Of a DNA stretch of 64,000 bases, positions 48,023 to 56,388 are shown in pieces (positions within the stretch are counted from its first letter, which is position 1; the number at the start of each line of letters is the position of its first letter). The translations under genes were made by a program, and so were the position numbers. The notes below the pieces were generated by a model that had not been told where the DNA came from, made no database searches, and worked only from the letters and a program-made list of their open reading frames with translations. Origin of the DNA: Paracoccus alkenifer (lineage in GTDB: Bacteria > Pseudomonadota > Alphaproteobacteria > Rhodobacterales > Rhodobacteraceae); assembly GCF_900108405.1 (NCBI RefSeq), contig NZ_FNXG01000001.1, forward strand, positions 248,001 to 312,000, given 5' to 3'.

Positions 48023-48067
48023 CAGCATTTGGGCCACCTGGATGAGGCTTGTCAACATATAGTTGCC
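48019..48067 (-). promoter_or_regulatory. Candidate NrdR box pair for nrdHIEF
   Basis: GTCAACATATAGTTGCC (48051-48067) contains the core ACATATAGT shared with the nrdD-proximal box; a weaker ACACCAGCATTTGGGC (48019-48034) has its centre exactly 31 bases away. NrdR sites usually occur in pairs at about this spacing. The second half is degenerate, so this is tentative. It would overlap the promoter and the riboswitch 5' end. Confidence 0.4.
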
Positions 48068-48228
48068 GGCCAGAGCCTCATGGTGGCCATCGGTCGGGGC
48101 ACCGCGATGCCTGCGGCAGGATGCGACAGCAAGGATGGGCCGGCGCGTTCCGCGATCGCCCAAGACCGCGGGTGCTGGTTGCGCCCATATGACGCACGAC
48201 ATGGCGCTTGCGCGCTCGGCAAATCCGG

Positions 48229-48277
48229 AACACCACATATAGTGTTACAGCCGCCGATACGGCCCATATGTAGCCTT
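48229..48277 (+). promoter_or_regulatory. Candidate NrdR box pair upstream of nrdD
   Basis: AACACCACATATAGTGTT (48229-48246) is an imperfect palindrome closely matching the NrdR consensus ACACWATATWGTGT type. A second core CCATATGTAG inside 48260-48277 lies 31 bases downstream. The pair is about 50-100 bases before the nrdD start. Confidence 0.6.
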
Positions 48278-48327
48278 AACTTCTGACTTTCCCGCCACTT
48301 GGCCCAGGTTCCGCAAAGGATGATGTC

Positions 48328-50331
48328 GTGAGCACGATGCCGCCTCCTATCCGAATCCTCAAACGCAACGGGGAAACGCAGCCCTTTGATGTTTCCAGAA
48401 TCCAGACGGCGCTGCGGCGCGCGGGACAGGCGGCGCAGCAATTCGGCGCGGTCGAGGCGGGCGCTCTGGCCGAGCGCGTCCTTGGCCATATTCCCGCCGG
48501 CGCCACCCCCGGTGTCGAGCAGGTGCAGGACATCGCCGAAAGAGTGCTGATCGAGGCCGGGTATCTGGACACCGCTCGCGCCTGGATCGCCTATCGGGGC
48601 AGCCGCGCCCGCGCCCGTCGGGACAACAAGACGCTGGTCGATGTCGGCGCCTCGATCGACGAATATCTGGACCGCTCGGATTGGCGCGTCTCGGCCAATG
48701 CCAATCAGGGCTATTCGCTGGGCGGGCTGATCCTGAATCTTTCCGGCAAGGTGGTGGCGAATTACTGGCTGTCGCATCTTTATCCGCCCGAGGTCGGCGA
48801 AGCCCATCGCGAGGGCGACATCCATATCCACGATCTCGATGTATTGTCGGGTTATTGCGCCGGATGGTCGCTGCGCAATCTGCTGACCGAAGGGTTGAAC
48901 GGTATTCCCGGCAAGGTGGAATCCGGGCCGCCGAAACATCTGTCCTCAGCTATGGGACAGGTGGTCAATTTCCTTGGCACGCTTCAGAACGAATGGGCGG
49001 GGGCGCAGGCGTTCAGTTCCTTTGACACCTATATGGCGCCCTTCATCCGCAAGGATGCCATGGGTTATGATCAGGTTCTGCAATGCATGCAGGAAATGAT
49101 CTATAATCTGAACGTGCCGTCCCGCTGGGGCACGCAGACCCCGTTTACCAACCTGACCTTTGACTGGACCTGCCCCGAGGATCTGCGCGACGACATCCCG
49201 CTGATCGGCGGTCAGGCGATGGATTTCACCTATGGAGAATTGCAGTCCGAAATGGACATGATCAACCGCGCCTATATCGAGGTGATGACACGGGGCGACG
49301 CCAAGGGCCGCGTCTTTACCTTTCCCATTCCGACCTACAATATCGCCGAGGATTTCCCCTGGGACAGCCCCAATGCCGATCTGCTGTTCGACATGACGGC
49401 GAAATACGGGCTGCCCTATTTCCAGAACTTCATCAATTCGGAACTCAAGCCCAACATGATCCGGTCCATGTGCTGCCGACTGCAACTGGACCTGACCGAA
49501 TTGCTGAAACGCGGCAACGGCCTGTTCGGCAGCGCCGAGCAGACCGGCTCGATCGGGGTGGTCACGGTGAACTGCGCCCGGCTGGGTTACGTCCATCGCG
49601 GCGACGAATCGGCACTGCTTGCCCGGCTGGACGAGTTGCTGGACCTTGGCCGCACAAGCCTGGAAATCAGGCGCAAGACCGTGCAACGGCTGATGGATGA
49701 GGGGCTTTACCCCTATACCCGCCGCTGTCTTGGCACCTTGCGCAACCATTTTTCGACGCTGGGCGTGAACGGCATCAATGAAATGATCCGCAATTTCACC
49801 GGCGACCACGAGGATATCACCACCGAATGGGGCCACGCATTCGCCCTGCGTTTTCTCGATCATATCCGGGCGCGGATCACCAGCTATCAGAGCAATACCG
49901 GCACCATGTTCAACCTTGAGGCAACGCCCGCCGAGGGCACGACCTATCGTTTCGCCAAAGAGGACCGCAAGCGTTTCCCCGGCATCCTTCAGGCCGGCAC
50001 CGACGAAAACCCCTATTACACCAATTCCAGCCAATTGCCGGTCGGCTTTACCGACGATCCGTTCGAGGCGTTGGAACGTCAGGACGATCTGCAACGGAAA
50101 TACACCGGCGGCACGGTGCTGCATCTTTACATGGGATCGCGGCTGAGTTCGGGCGAGGCCTGCAAAAAGCTGGTCCGGCGCGCCCTGTCCCGTTTCCGCC
50201 TGCCTTACATCACGGTGACGCCGACATTCTCGATCTGTCCGTGCCACGGCTATCTGGAGGGAGAACATCCCTTCTGCCCGAAATGCGACGAGGAAATCCT
50301 CGCATCCAGGCGGCAGGCCGCCGCATCCTGA
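48328..50331 (+). CDS. nrdD: Anaerobic (class III) ribonucleotide reductase, main body, lacking glycyl-radical segment
   Basis: Reduces ribonucleotides without oxygen. 667 residues from GTG 48328 with AAAGGATG upstream. The N-terminal ATP-cone is PIRILKRNGETQPFDVSRIQTALRRAGQ (about 6-33), then the catalytic barrel (HIHDLDVLSGYCAGWSLRNLLTEG) and the C-terminal zinc region FSICPCHGYLEGEHPFCPKC (about 635-654). Known NrdD proteins continue with a glycyl-radical loop; here the frame stops at TGA 50329-50331, and that loop is on a separate small frame directly behind. Divergent from nrdHIEF. Confidence 0.93.
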   Translation: MSTMPPPIRILKRNGETQPFDVSRIQTALRRAGQAAQQFGAVEAGALAERVLGHIPAGATPGVEQVQDIAERVLIEAGYLDTARAWIAYRGSRARARRDNKTLVDVGASIDEYLDRSDWRVSANANQGYSLGGLILNLSGKVVANYWLSHLYPPEVGEAHREGDIHIHDLDVLSGYCAGWSLRNLLTEGLNGIPGKVESGPPKHLSSAMGQVVNFLGTLQNEWAGAQAFSSFDTYMAPFIRKDAMGYDQVLQCMQEMIYNLNVPSRWGTQTPFTNLTFDWTCPEDLRDDIPLIGGQAMDFTYGELQSEMDMINRAYIEVMTRGDAKGRVFTFPIPTYNIAEDFPWDSPNADLLFDMTAKYGLPYFQNFINSELKPNMIRSMCCRLQLDLTELLKRGNGLFGSAEQTGSIGVVTVNCARLGYVHRGDESALLARLDELLDLGRTSLEIRRKTVQRLMDEGLYPYTRRCLGTLRNHFSTLGVNGINEMIRNFTGDHEDITTEWGHAFALRFLDHIRARITSYQSNTGTMFNLEATPAEGTTYRFAKEDRKRFPGILQAGTDENPYYTNSSQLPVGFTDDPFEALERQDDLQRKYTGGTVLHLYMGSRLSSGEACKKLVRRALSRFRLPYITVTPTFSICPCHGYLEGEHPFCPKCDEEILASRRQAAAS

Positions 50332-50343
50332 AAGGAAAACGAC

Positions 50344-50502
50344 ATGAACGACATGCAGCTGACCGACGACGAACGCCAGCCCTGCGAGGTCTGGACCCGC
50401 GTGATGGGGTATCACCGCCCGGTGGCCTCGTTCAACCGCGGCAAGCAGGGCGAACACAAGGAACGCCTGTTCTATCAGGAATCGCGGCTTGCCAGCGCCT
50501 GA
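50344..50502 (+). CDS. Small protein carrying the NrdD glycyl-radical segment
   Basis: 52 residues. CEVWTRVMGYHRPVASFNRG (about 14-33) followed by KQGEHKERLFYQE matches the segment (R-V-x-G-Y-x-x-P-V-x-x-x-N-x-G-K) found at the C-terminus of one-piece NrdD proteins, where the glycine carries the radical. The frame is the same as nrdD, separated only by TGA-AAG-GAA-AAC-GAC before its ATG, and AAAGGA lies 6-8 bases upstream, so independent initiation is credible. Overlaps the nrdG start by 14 bases. Too short to be listed by most gene callers. Confidence 0.8.
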   Translation: MNDMQLTDDERQPCEVWTRVMGYHRPVASFNRGKQGEHKERLFYQESRLASA

Positions 50503-51130
50503 CATCCGCATCGGCGGCCTGACCCGGATGTCGCTGTGCGACTGGCCGGGTCAGATCGTGGCCACCCTGTTCACGCAGGGTTGCCCGTGGGATTGCCATT
50601 ATTGCCACAATCCTGAACTGATCCCGGCCGATGTGCCGGGCAGCACCTCCTGGGCCGAGGTCCGGGCATTTCTGCACAGCCGGCGCGGGCTGCTGGATGG
50701 GGTGGTGTTTTCGGGCGGAGAGCCGATCCTGCATCGCGGCCTGCCGGATGCGATGCGCGAAATCCGGGGGATGGGGTTCGCGGTCGGGCTGCATACCGGC
50801 GGCGCCTATCCGCGGCGGCTGGCGCGGGCGCTGCCGCTGGTGGACTGGATCGGCTTTGACGTGAAATCGGCCTTTGCGGATTATGCCGCGATCACCGGCG
50901 TGCCGGGCAGCGGCGACAAGGCGCGCGAAAGCCTGCGGCTTGTGCTGGCATCCGGCATCCTCTGCGATATCCGCACAACCGCATCCGAACGCTGGCTGGA
51001 CCAAGACGCGCTGGCCCGGCTGACCGCCGATCTGGCCGCTTTGGGCACCGAAACCCGCTTGCAATCTTTTCGGACCGAGGGTTGCCGGATGGACCGTCTT
51101 CCAGCCGCGAGAATGGCGCCGAGCGGCTGA
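50489..51130 (+). CDS. nrdG: Anaerobic ribonucleotide reductase activating enzyme
   Basis: Radical SAM enzyme that installs the glycyl radical on NrdD. 213 residues from TTG 50489 ([21 protein letters not shown]). The CX3CX2C motif is in [17 protein letters not shown] (about 31-47); [17 protein letters not shown] and [16 protein letters not shown] follow. A TTG start is unusual; ATG 50528 (MSLCDWPG) would cut off conserved residues ahead of the domain. Overlap with the small glycyl-radical frame suggests coupled translation. Confidence 0.94.
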   Translation: MPAPDIRIGGLTRMSLCDWPGQIVATLFTQGCPWDCHYCHNPELIPADVPGSTSWAEVRAFLHSRRGLLDGVVFSGGEPILHRGLPDAMREIRGMGFAVGLHTGGAYPRRLARALPLVDWIGFDVKSAFADYAAITGVPGSGDKARESLRLVLASGILCDIRTTASERWLDQDALARLTADLAALGTETRLQSFRTEGCRMDRLPAARMAPSG

Positions 51131-51149
51131 ATCGCCATCAGCAAAGCGA

Positions 51150-51172
51150 CCGGGCGGGAATTTCCCGCCCGG
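51150..51172. terminator. Bidirectional hairpin between nrdG and metE
   Basis: CCGGGCGGGAA-T-TTCCCGCCCGG is a nearly perfect inverted repeat between the convergent genes nrdG and metE. No long U-tract on either side, so strength is uncertain. Confidence 0.65.
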
Positions 51173-51194
51173 CCCGACGCCAGTTCACCGCAGA

Positions 51195-53519
51195 TCAGTG
51201 CGTGCCGCAACCGCAGGCTGCAACGGCCCCCTTACCGCCTTCGACCGGCAACGGCGCAAGGTCGCCCTTGCGCATCGCCCGGGCCGCCGCGACGAGGTTG
51301 CGCAACGCGGCCTCGGTCTCGGGCCAGGCGCGGGTCTTCAGCCCGCAATCGGGGTTCACCCACAGCCGCTCCGCCGGGATGACGCTGGCGGCCTTGCGCA
51401 GCAGCGTGACCATATCGGCCTCGGGCGGCACACGCGGCGAATGGATATCCCAGACGCCCGGGCCGATCTCGTTCGGATACTCGAAATCGCCAAAGGCCGT
51501 CAGCAGCTCCATGTCCGAGCGCGACGTCTCGATCGAGATCACATCCGCATCCATCGCGGCGATGGCGGGCATGATGTCGTTGAACTCGGAATAGCACATA
51601 TGGGTGTGGATCTGGGTCTCGTCGCGCACGCAGGCCGCCGACAGCCGGAAGGCATCCACCGCCCATTGCAGATAGGCATCCCAGCCGGCGCGGCGCAGCG
51701 GCAGCCCCTCGCGGATCGCGGGTTCGTCGATCTGGATCGCCCCGATCCCGGCGGCCTCAAGATCCGCCACCTCGTCGCGGATCGCCAGCGCGATCTGCCT
51801 GGCCGTGTCCGCGCGGGGCTGGTCGTCGCGCACAAAGGACCATTGCAGGATCGTGACCGGCCCGGTCAGCATCCCCTTCATCGGGCGATCGGTCAGGGAT
51901 TGCGCAAAGGCCGACCATTCCACCGTCATCGGCCGGGGCCGCGACACATCGCCAAAGATCAGCGGCGGCTTGACGCAGCGCGAACCATAGCTCTGCACCC
52001 AGCCCAGCCGGGTAAAGGCATAGCCGGCAAGCTGTTCGCCGAAATATTCCACCATGTCGTTGCGCTCGAACTCGCCATGGACCAGCATGTCGAGACCCAG
52101 CGCCTCTTGCCGGCGGATGCAGGCTTCGGTTTCGGCCTTTAGAAAAGCCTCGTAATCGGCATCCGACAACAGCCCCTTGCGGTGGTCGGCGCGGGCGCGG
52201 CGCACCTCGGCGGTCTGCGGAAACGAGCCGATGGTGGTGGTGGGAAAGCCGGGCAGGTTCAGCCGCGCCGCCTGCGCCTTTTGCCGCGCGCCATAGGGCG
52301 AATGACGGTCGAGATCGGCCCGGGTGACGGCGGCGGCGCGGGCCTTGACCTGCGGGTCATGGATGCGCGGCGAGGCACGGCGCGAGGCCGCCGCCGCGGC
52401 ATTGACCGCCAGTTCCGCCGCCACATCGGCGCCGTTCAGCGCGCGGGTCAACGTCACCACCTCGGCCAGTTTCTGCACCGCAAAGGCCAGCCAGGATTTC
52501 ATCTCGCCGTCCAGCCCGGTCTCGGCATCCAGATCGAACGGCACATGCAGCAGCGAACACGAGGGCGCGATCTGGATACGATCCTTGCCATGGGTTGCGG
52601 CGGCGTCTTGCGCCAGCTTCAGCGCCTTGGCCAGATCGGCGCGCCAGACATTGCGCCCGTCGATCAGACCCAGCGACAGCAGCTTGTCACCGGCCTTCGC
52701 CAAAGCCTGCGCCGCCTGTCCGGGCGCACGCACAAGGTCCAGATGCAGCCCCGCCACCGGCAGCGACAGCGCCAAATCCAGATTGTCGTCCAGCGCGCCG
52801 AAATAGCTGGCCAGCATCAGTTTCGGCCCGTTTCCCTCCAACCCGGCATAGGCGCTGCGCAAGCCGCGTGCCTGCGCATCCGACAGGTCGGTGACAAGGA
52901 TCGGCTCGTCGATCTGCACCCAATCCGCCCCGGCCTCGGCCAACCGCCGCAAGACGCCGGCATAGATCGGCAGGATCGCCGGCAGCAGCGCCATGGGATC
53001 GACGCCGGCATCCTTGGCCTTGCCAAGGCTGAGCCAGGTCACCGGCCCCAGCAGCACCGGCCTTGTGTGGATGCCCAGCGCCCGGGCCTCAAGAAACTCA
53101 TCGACCGGCTTTTGCGAGGCGAGGCGGAAATTCTGCCCTTCGGTGAATTCCGGCACGATATAGTGATAGTTGGTATCGAACCACTTGGTCATTTCCATCG
53201 CGGGCGCGTCGCTGGTGCCGCGCGCCATCGCAAAATATTGCGCCGGGGTGACCGTCTCGCCCGACGGACCAAAGCGGTCGGGCACCGCGCCCAGCATCGC
53301 GGTGGTGTCCAGCACCTGATCGTAAAAGGAAAAATCGTTCGAGGGGATCACGTCCAGCCCGGCATCACGCTGGATCCGCCAGTGCAGCGCGCGCAGCCGC
53401 GCGCCTTCTGCGGCCAGTTCCTCGGCCGAGAGGTTGCCTTTCCAATGCGCCTCGACGGCGGTTTTCAATTCGCGCCGCGCGCCGATGCGCGGAAAGCCAA
53501 GATTTGCTGCAATCACCAT
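51195..53519 (-). CDS. metE: Cobalamin-independent methionine synthase
   Basis: Transfers methyl from 5-methyltetrahydropteroyltriglutamate to homocysteine without B12. 774 residues, full length. The N-terminal part has [23 protein letters not shown]; the catalytic half has the zinc ligands in [14 protein letters not shown] and [10 protein letters not shown], with [20 protein letters not shown] and [15 protein letters not shown]. Divergent from a MetR-like regulator. Because MetE is slow and abundant, organisms with B12 usually repress it; here no riboswitch is seen in the 97-base leader. Confidence 0.98.
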   Translation of the reverse strand: MVIAANLGFPRIGARRELKTAVEAHWKGNLSAEELAAEGARLRALHWRIQRDAGLDVIPSNDFSFYDQVLDTTAMLGAVPDRFGPSGETVTPAQYFAMARGTSDAPAMEMTKWFDTNYHYIVPEFTEGQNFRLASQKPVDEFLEARALGIHTRPVLLGPVTWLSLGKAKDAGVDPMALLPAILPIYAGVLRRLAEAGADWVQIDEPILVTDLSDAQARGLRSAYAGLEGNGPKLMLASYFGALDDNLDLALSLPVAGLHLDLVRAPGQAAQALAKAGDKLLSLGLIDGRNVWRADLAKALKLAQDAAATHGKDRIQIAPSCSLLHVPFDLDAETGLDGEMKSWLAFAVQKLAEVVTLTRALNGADVAAELAVNAAAAASRRASPRIHDPQVKARAAAVTRADLDRHSPYGARQKAQAARLNLPGFPTTTIGSFPQTAEVRRARADHRKGLLSDADYEAFLKAETEACIRRQEALGLDMLVHGEFERNDMVEYFGEQLAGYAFTRLGWVQSYGSRCVKPPLIFGDVSRPRPMTVEWSAFAQSLTDRPMKGMLTGPVTILQWSFVRDDQPRADTARQIALAIRDEVADLEAAGIGAIQIDEPAIREGLPLRRAGWDAYLQWAVDAFRLSAACVRDETQIHTHMCYSEFNDIMPAIAAMDADVISIETSRSDMELLTAFGDFEYPNEIGPGVWDIHSPRVPPEADMVTLLRKAASVIPAERLWVNPDCGLKTRAWPETEAALRNLVAAARAMRKGDLAPLPVEGGKGAVAACGCGTH

Positions 53520-53579
53520 GTGGTCCTCCGGGAATGCGGTTTGCGGCGGAACCTACGGGCTGGCGCTCATGATCAGAAA

Positions 53580-53613
53580 TGGTATTGTTTCACCTATTCA
53601 TGAGCGAGATTCA
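53580..53613. promoter_or_regulatory. Candidate MetR sites between metE and metR
   Basis: TGAGCGAGATTCA (53601-53613) matches the MetR consensus TGAANNNNNTTCA at 7 of 8 fixed positions, and TGGTATTGTTTCA (53580-53592) at 6 of 8. They lie in tandem between the divergent genes. Confidence 0.55.
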
Positions 53614-53616
53614 TCA

Positions 53617-54507
53617 ATGCTTGACCGCCAGCATCTGGCCATCCTGCGCGAAGTGGACCGGATGGGTTCGCTGACCGCCGCCGCCGACCGGCTGAACCTG
53701 ACGCAATCGGCGCTGTCCCATACCATGCGCAAGTTTGAGGACCGCCACGGCATCAAGGTCTGGGTAAAGGAAGGCCGCGGCCTGCGCCTGACCCAAGCGG
53801 GCGACTATCTGCTGGCGCTGGCCGGGCGCGTCCTGCCGCAGATCGACCACGCCGAAAGGGTGCTGGCCGAATTCGCCAAGGGTGCCCGCGGCTCGTTGCG
53901 CGCGGGGATGGAATGTCACCCCTGCCAGCAATGGCTGATGCGGGTGGTGGCGCCCTATCTGGCGGCGTGGCCGGATGTGGATCTCGACCTGCGCACCGCC
54001 TTTCGCTTTGGCGGGATCGGGGCGCTGCTGGGGCATGAAATCGACCTGCTGATCACCCCCGACCCGCTGGACCTGCCCGGCATCCATTACACGCGGGTTT
54101 TCGATTACGAGCTGGTCCTTGCCGTGCCCCGGGCGCATCCTCTGGGCCAAGTCGCCCGACCGTCGGACCTGACCGGCGAAACCCTGATCACCTATCCGGT
54201 CGAGCCCGAGCGGCTGGACGTGTTCACCCGGTTCCTCGTGCCCGGCAATTGCCTGCCGAAACGCCACCGCACGGTCGAGACCACCGAGATGATGCTGCAA
54301 CTGGTCGCCGCCGGGCGCGGGGTCAGCGCGGTGCCGGACTGGATCCTGCGCGAAGAAGGTGCGGCGCTGCCGGTGCGGGCCGTGCGGCTGGGCAAAGGCA
54401 TCGCCAAGGGGCTGCATATCGGCCTGCGCCGCGGGGACGAGGCCATCGACTATATCGCCGGGTTCCTGCGGCTGGCCGCGACCGCGGGCCCCTCCGCCCC
54501 GGAATAG
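53617..54507 (+). CDS. metR: LysR-family regulator, MetR-like
   Basis: 296 residues. The winged-helix N-terminus MLDRQHLAILREVDRMGSLT with AAADRLNLTQSALSHTMRKFE (about 20-40) is typical LysR. The effector domain has MECHPCQQWLMRVVAPYLAAWPDVDLDL, a characteristic MetR segment near residue 102. Homocysteine is the known co-inducer of MetR. It is divergent from metE and probably activates it. Its last 58 bases overlap the 3' end of the convergent regulator gene. Confidence 0.88.
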   Translation: MLDRQHLAILREVDRMGSLTAAADRLNLTQSALSHTMRKFEDRHGIKVWVKEGRGLRLTQAGDYLLALAGRVLPQIDHAERVLAEFAKGARGSLRAGMECHPCQQWLMRVVAPYLAAWPDVDLDLRTAFRFGGIGALLGHEIDLLITPDPLDLPGIHYTRVFDYELVLAVPRAHPLGQVARPSDLTGETLITYPVEPERLDVFTRFLVPGNCLPKRHRTVETTEMMLQLVAAGRGVSAVPDWILREEGAALPVRAVRLGKGIAKGLHIGLRRGDEAIDYIAGFLRLAATAGPSAPE

Positions 54508-55868
54508 GGGGCAAAGCGCGCCTCGCCGGCGCTGGCCGCCAGCGGGCGTCCCACCATCGGAAAGGCGCGCTGCGGGCAGGCGGGGCGTTCGCAAACCTTG
54601 CAGCCGGGGCCGATGGGGGTGACCGTCTCGGGGTTGCGCAGATCAAGGCCGCTTGCATAGACCAGCCGGTCGGCATGGGCCAGGTCGCAACCCAGCGCCA
54701 CCGCAAAGGTCTTGACCGGCGCGCCGAAACCGCCCTGCCCGCTTTGCACCATCCGCGCGATCCACAGATAGCTGCGCCCGTCGGGCATCTGGGCAACCTG
54801 CCGCAGAATCTCTCCGGGGCGCGCGAACGCCTCGTAGACGTTCCACAGCGGGCATGAGCCGCCGATGCGCGAGAAATGGAAATCGGTCGCCGACTGGCGT
54901 TTCGAGATGTTTCCGGCCCGGTCCACCCGGATGAAAAAGAACGGCACCCCGCGCGCATCCGGGCGTTGCAGGGTGGACAGGCGGTGGCAGGTGGTCTCGA
55001 ACCCCACGCCGAAGCGCCGCGCGATCAGGTCGATGTCATAGCGGGTGGCCTCGGCGGCGGCCAGAAAGGCGCGATAGGGCAGGATCAGCGCACCGGCGAA
55101 ATAATTGGCCAGCCCGATGCGCAGCAGCGTGCGCGCATCGGTTGCCAGCGCCGGATCGTCCGACAGCCGGTCGATCACCTCGCCCTGTTCCAGAAAGGCC
55201 AGCTGCGTGGCGATCTGAAACCCCATCTGGCCGGGGTTCAGATGCGGGGCCAGATGCAGGATGCGCGCGCCCGGGTCATAGCGGCGCAACGCCTCGCCCG
55301 CGTCTTGCGCGATGCGGATGCCGTGGCGTCCGGCCAGCCGGTCGATCAGCCCCGCCGCCATCCGCCCGGCCGGCAGCGCGTCGCCGATCGCCTCGGCGGC
55401 GGAGTCCAGTTCCGCCACATGGTTGCGACGTTCATAAAACCAGTCGCGCACGGCCTCGAACGCGGCGGGCGTGGTGCCGGGCGATTCGATGCTTCCCGCC
55501 AGCAGGTCGGCGCGCTCGGCGGTTTCGCGCAATCGGCGCTGCATGGCGATGATGCTGCGCGCGACCTCGGGCATGTTGGCGGCCAGTTCGCGCAACTCGG
55601 CCTGCGACACCCCCGTGCCCTGATCGGCCAGCGCCGCGCGCAGGTCGGTAATCAGCCGCGCCTCATCCGCGTCCGAGAACAGCTGCACGTCCAGCCCAAA
55701 GGCGGCGTTCAGCCGCAACAGCACCGGCACGGTCAGGGGCCGGGCGTTCTGCTCGATCTGGTTGAGATAGCTGGGGCTGATTTCCAGCGCCCGGGCCAGG
55801 GCCGCCTGGGTCATGCCGCGTTCCTCGCGCAGGCGGCGCAGGCGGACGCCCATGAATATCTTGCTCAT
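54450..55868 (-). CDS. mccR: RamB/MccR-type regulator of the methylcitrate cycle
   Basis: 472 residues. XRE domain [40 protein letters not shown] (about 7-46), central helical region with [18 protein letters not shown], and acyl-CoA sensing region [32 protein letters not shown] (about 335-366) ending [14 protein letters not shown]. Divergent from the prp operon with TTCGCAA repeats between; MccR/PrpC-linked regulators of this family sense (2-methyl)citrate-cycle acyl-CoA. Paralogue of the regulator at 39001. ATG 55868 ([13 protein letters not shown]) chosen for family fit. The gene symbol follows family usage and is inferred. Confidence 0.83.
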   Translation of the reverse strand: MSKIFMGVRLRRLREERGMTQAALARALEISPSYLNQIEQNARPLTVPVLLRLNAAFGLDVQLFSDADEARLITDLRAALADQGTGVSQAELRELAANMPEVARSIIAMQRRLRETAERADLLAGSIESPGTTPAAFEAVRDWFYERRNHVAELDSAAEAIGDALPAGRMAAGLIDRLAGRHGIRIAQDAGEALRRYDPGARILHLAPHLNPGQMGFQIATQLAFLEQGEVIDRLSDDPALATDARTLLRIGLANYFAGALILPYRAFLAAAEATRYDIDLIARRFGVGFETTCHRLSTLQRPDARGVPFFFIRVDRAGNISKRQSATDFHFSRIGGSCPLWNVYEAFARPGEILRQVAQMPDGRSYLWIARMVQSGQGGFGAPVKTFAVALGCDLAHADRLVYASGLDLRNPETVTPIGPGCKVCERPACPQRAFPMVGRPLAASAGEARFAPYSGAEGPAVAASRRNPAI

Positions 55869-55869
55869 C

Positions 55870-55976
55870 TTCGCAACCTTCGCAATTCGCAAGAGGAACC
55901 TTGGCAATCCTGCGCTAATTCAGCAGTTTATCACGGTATTCGGGTTGTGAAAAGGTCGCCTTGCAAATGCTGCGAA
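55870..55976. promoter_or_regulatory. TTCGCAA repeat cluster between mccR and the prp operon
   Basis: Three direct repeats TTCGCAA lie at 55870-55876, 55879-55885 and 55886-55892, next to the mccR start. On the other side TTGCAAATGCTGCGAA (55961-55976) sits 10 bases before the first prp-operon gene. The sequence resembles TTTGCAAA-like sites of RamB-family regulators. Likely the autoregulatory and operon operator of MccR. Confidence 0.65.
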
Positions 55977-55986
55977 GGTTCCCGCC

Positions 55987-56388
55987 ATGCCATCCGAGAC
56001 CCGCCTGATCGAGATGATCTTTCCCGAGGCCGCGAACCATTACGGGACGCTGTTCGGCGGCAACGCGCTGGCGTTGATGGCCAAGGCGGCCTTTGTCGCG
56101 GCCACCCGCCATGCCGGCATGTCGGTGGTCATGGCGCGGTCCGAACGCGTCGATTTCGCCACCCCGATCCGCGTCGGCGAGATGCTGGAGCTGGTGGCAA
56201 GCGTCACCCGCACCGGCCGCAGCTCGATGACGGTCGAGGTCGCGGGCACGGCCGGCGCCCCCGGAATTTCCCCTTATCGCCCCGTGCTTTCGGGCCGGTT
56301 CGAGATGGTGGCGGTGGATGCGGACGGGCGCCCCCAACCCGTGATGCAACCCGCCGCAGGACAGATACACGAAAGGAACGAGACATGA
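55987..56388 (+). CDS. Acyl-CoA thioesterase (hotdog fold) leading the prp operon
   Basis: 133 residues of the acyl-CoA hydrolase hotdog family (YciA-like): [35 protein letters not shown] (about 10-44) covers the catalytic helix, and [32 protein letters not shown] is the characteristic core. Substrate may be propionyl-CoA or 2-methylcitrate pathway acyl-CoA, but this is inference. Its stop overlaps the prpD ATG, so it is first gene of the methylcitrate operon. I am sure of the family, not of the substrate. Confidence 0.85.
   Translation: MPSETRLIEMIFPEAANHYGTLFGGNALALMAKAAFVAATRHAGMSVVMARSERVDFATPIRVGEMLELVASVTRTGRSSMTVEVAGTAGAPGISPYRPVLSGRFEMVAVDADGRPQPVMQPAAGQIHERNET

Larger units (their letters stand above)
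47750..48327. other. Divergent control region of nrdHIEF and nrdDG
   Basis: 578 bases without a protein gene. From left: the nrdH leader with a GC hairpin, a cobalamin riboswitch read on the minus strand (about 47855-48022), candidate NrdR sites, and the nrdD promoter region. Some short frames exist, but none has recognisable similarity. Confidence 0.7.

Noticed and set aside
48060..48290. FNR box (TTGAT-N4-ATCAA) for the anaerobic nrdD operon
   Set aside because: I looked for it in both orientations and found no convincing match; only NrdR-type motifs stand out.
50329..50331. TGA in nrdD as a selenocysteine codon
   Set aside because: No SECIS-like hairpin seen directly behind it, the downstream ATG has its own ribosome site, and cysteine or selenocysteine is not expected at that position in NrdD.
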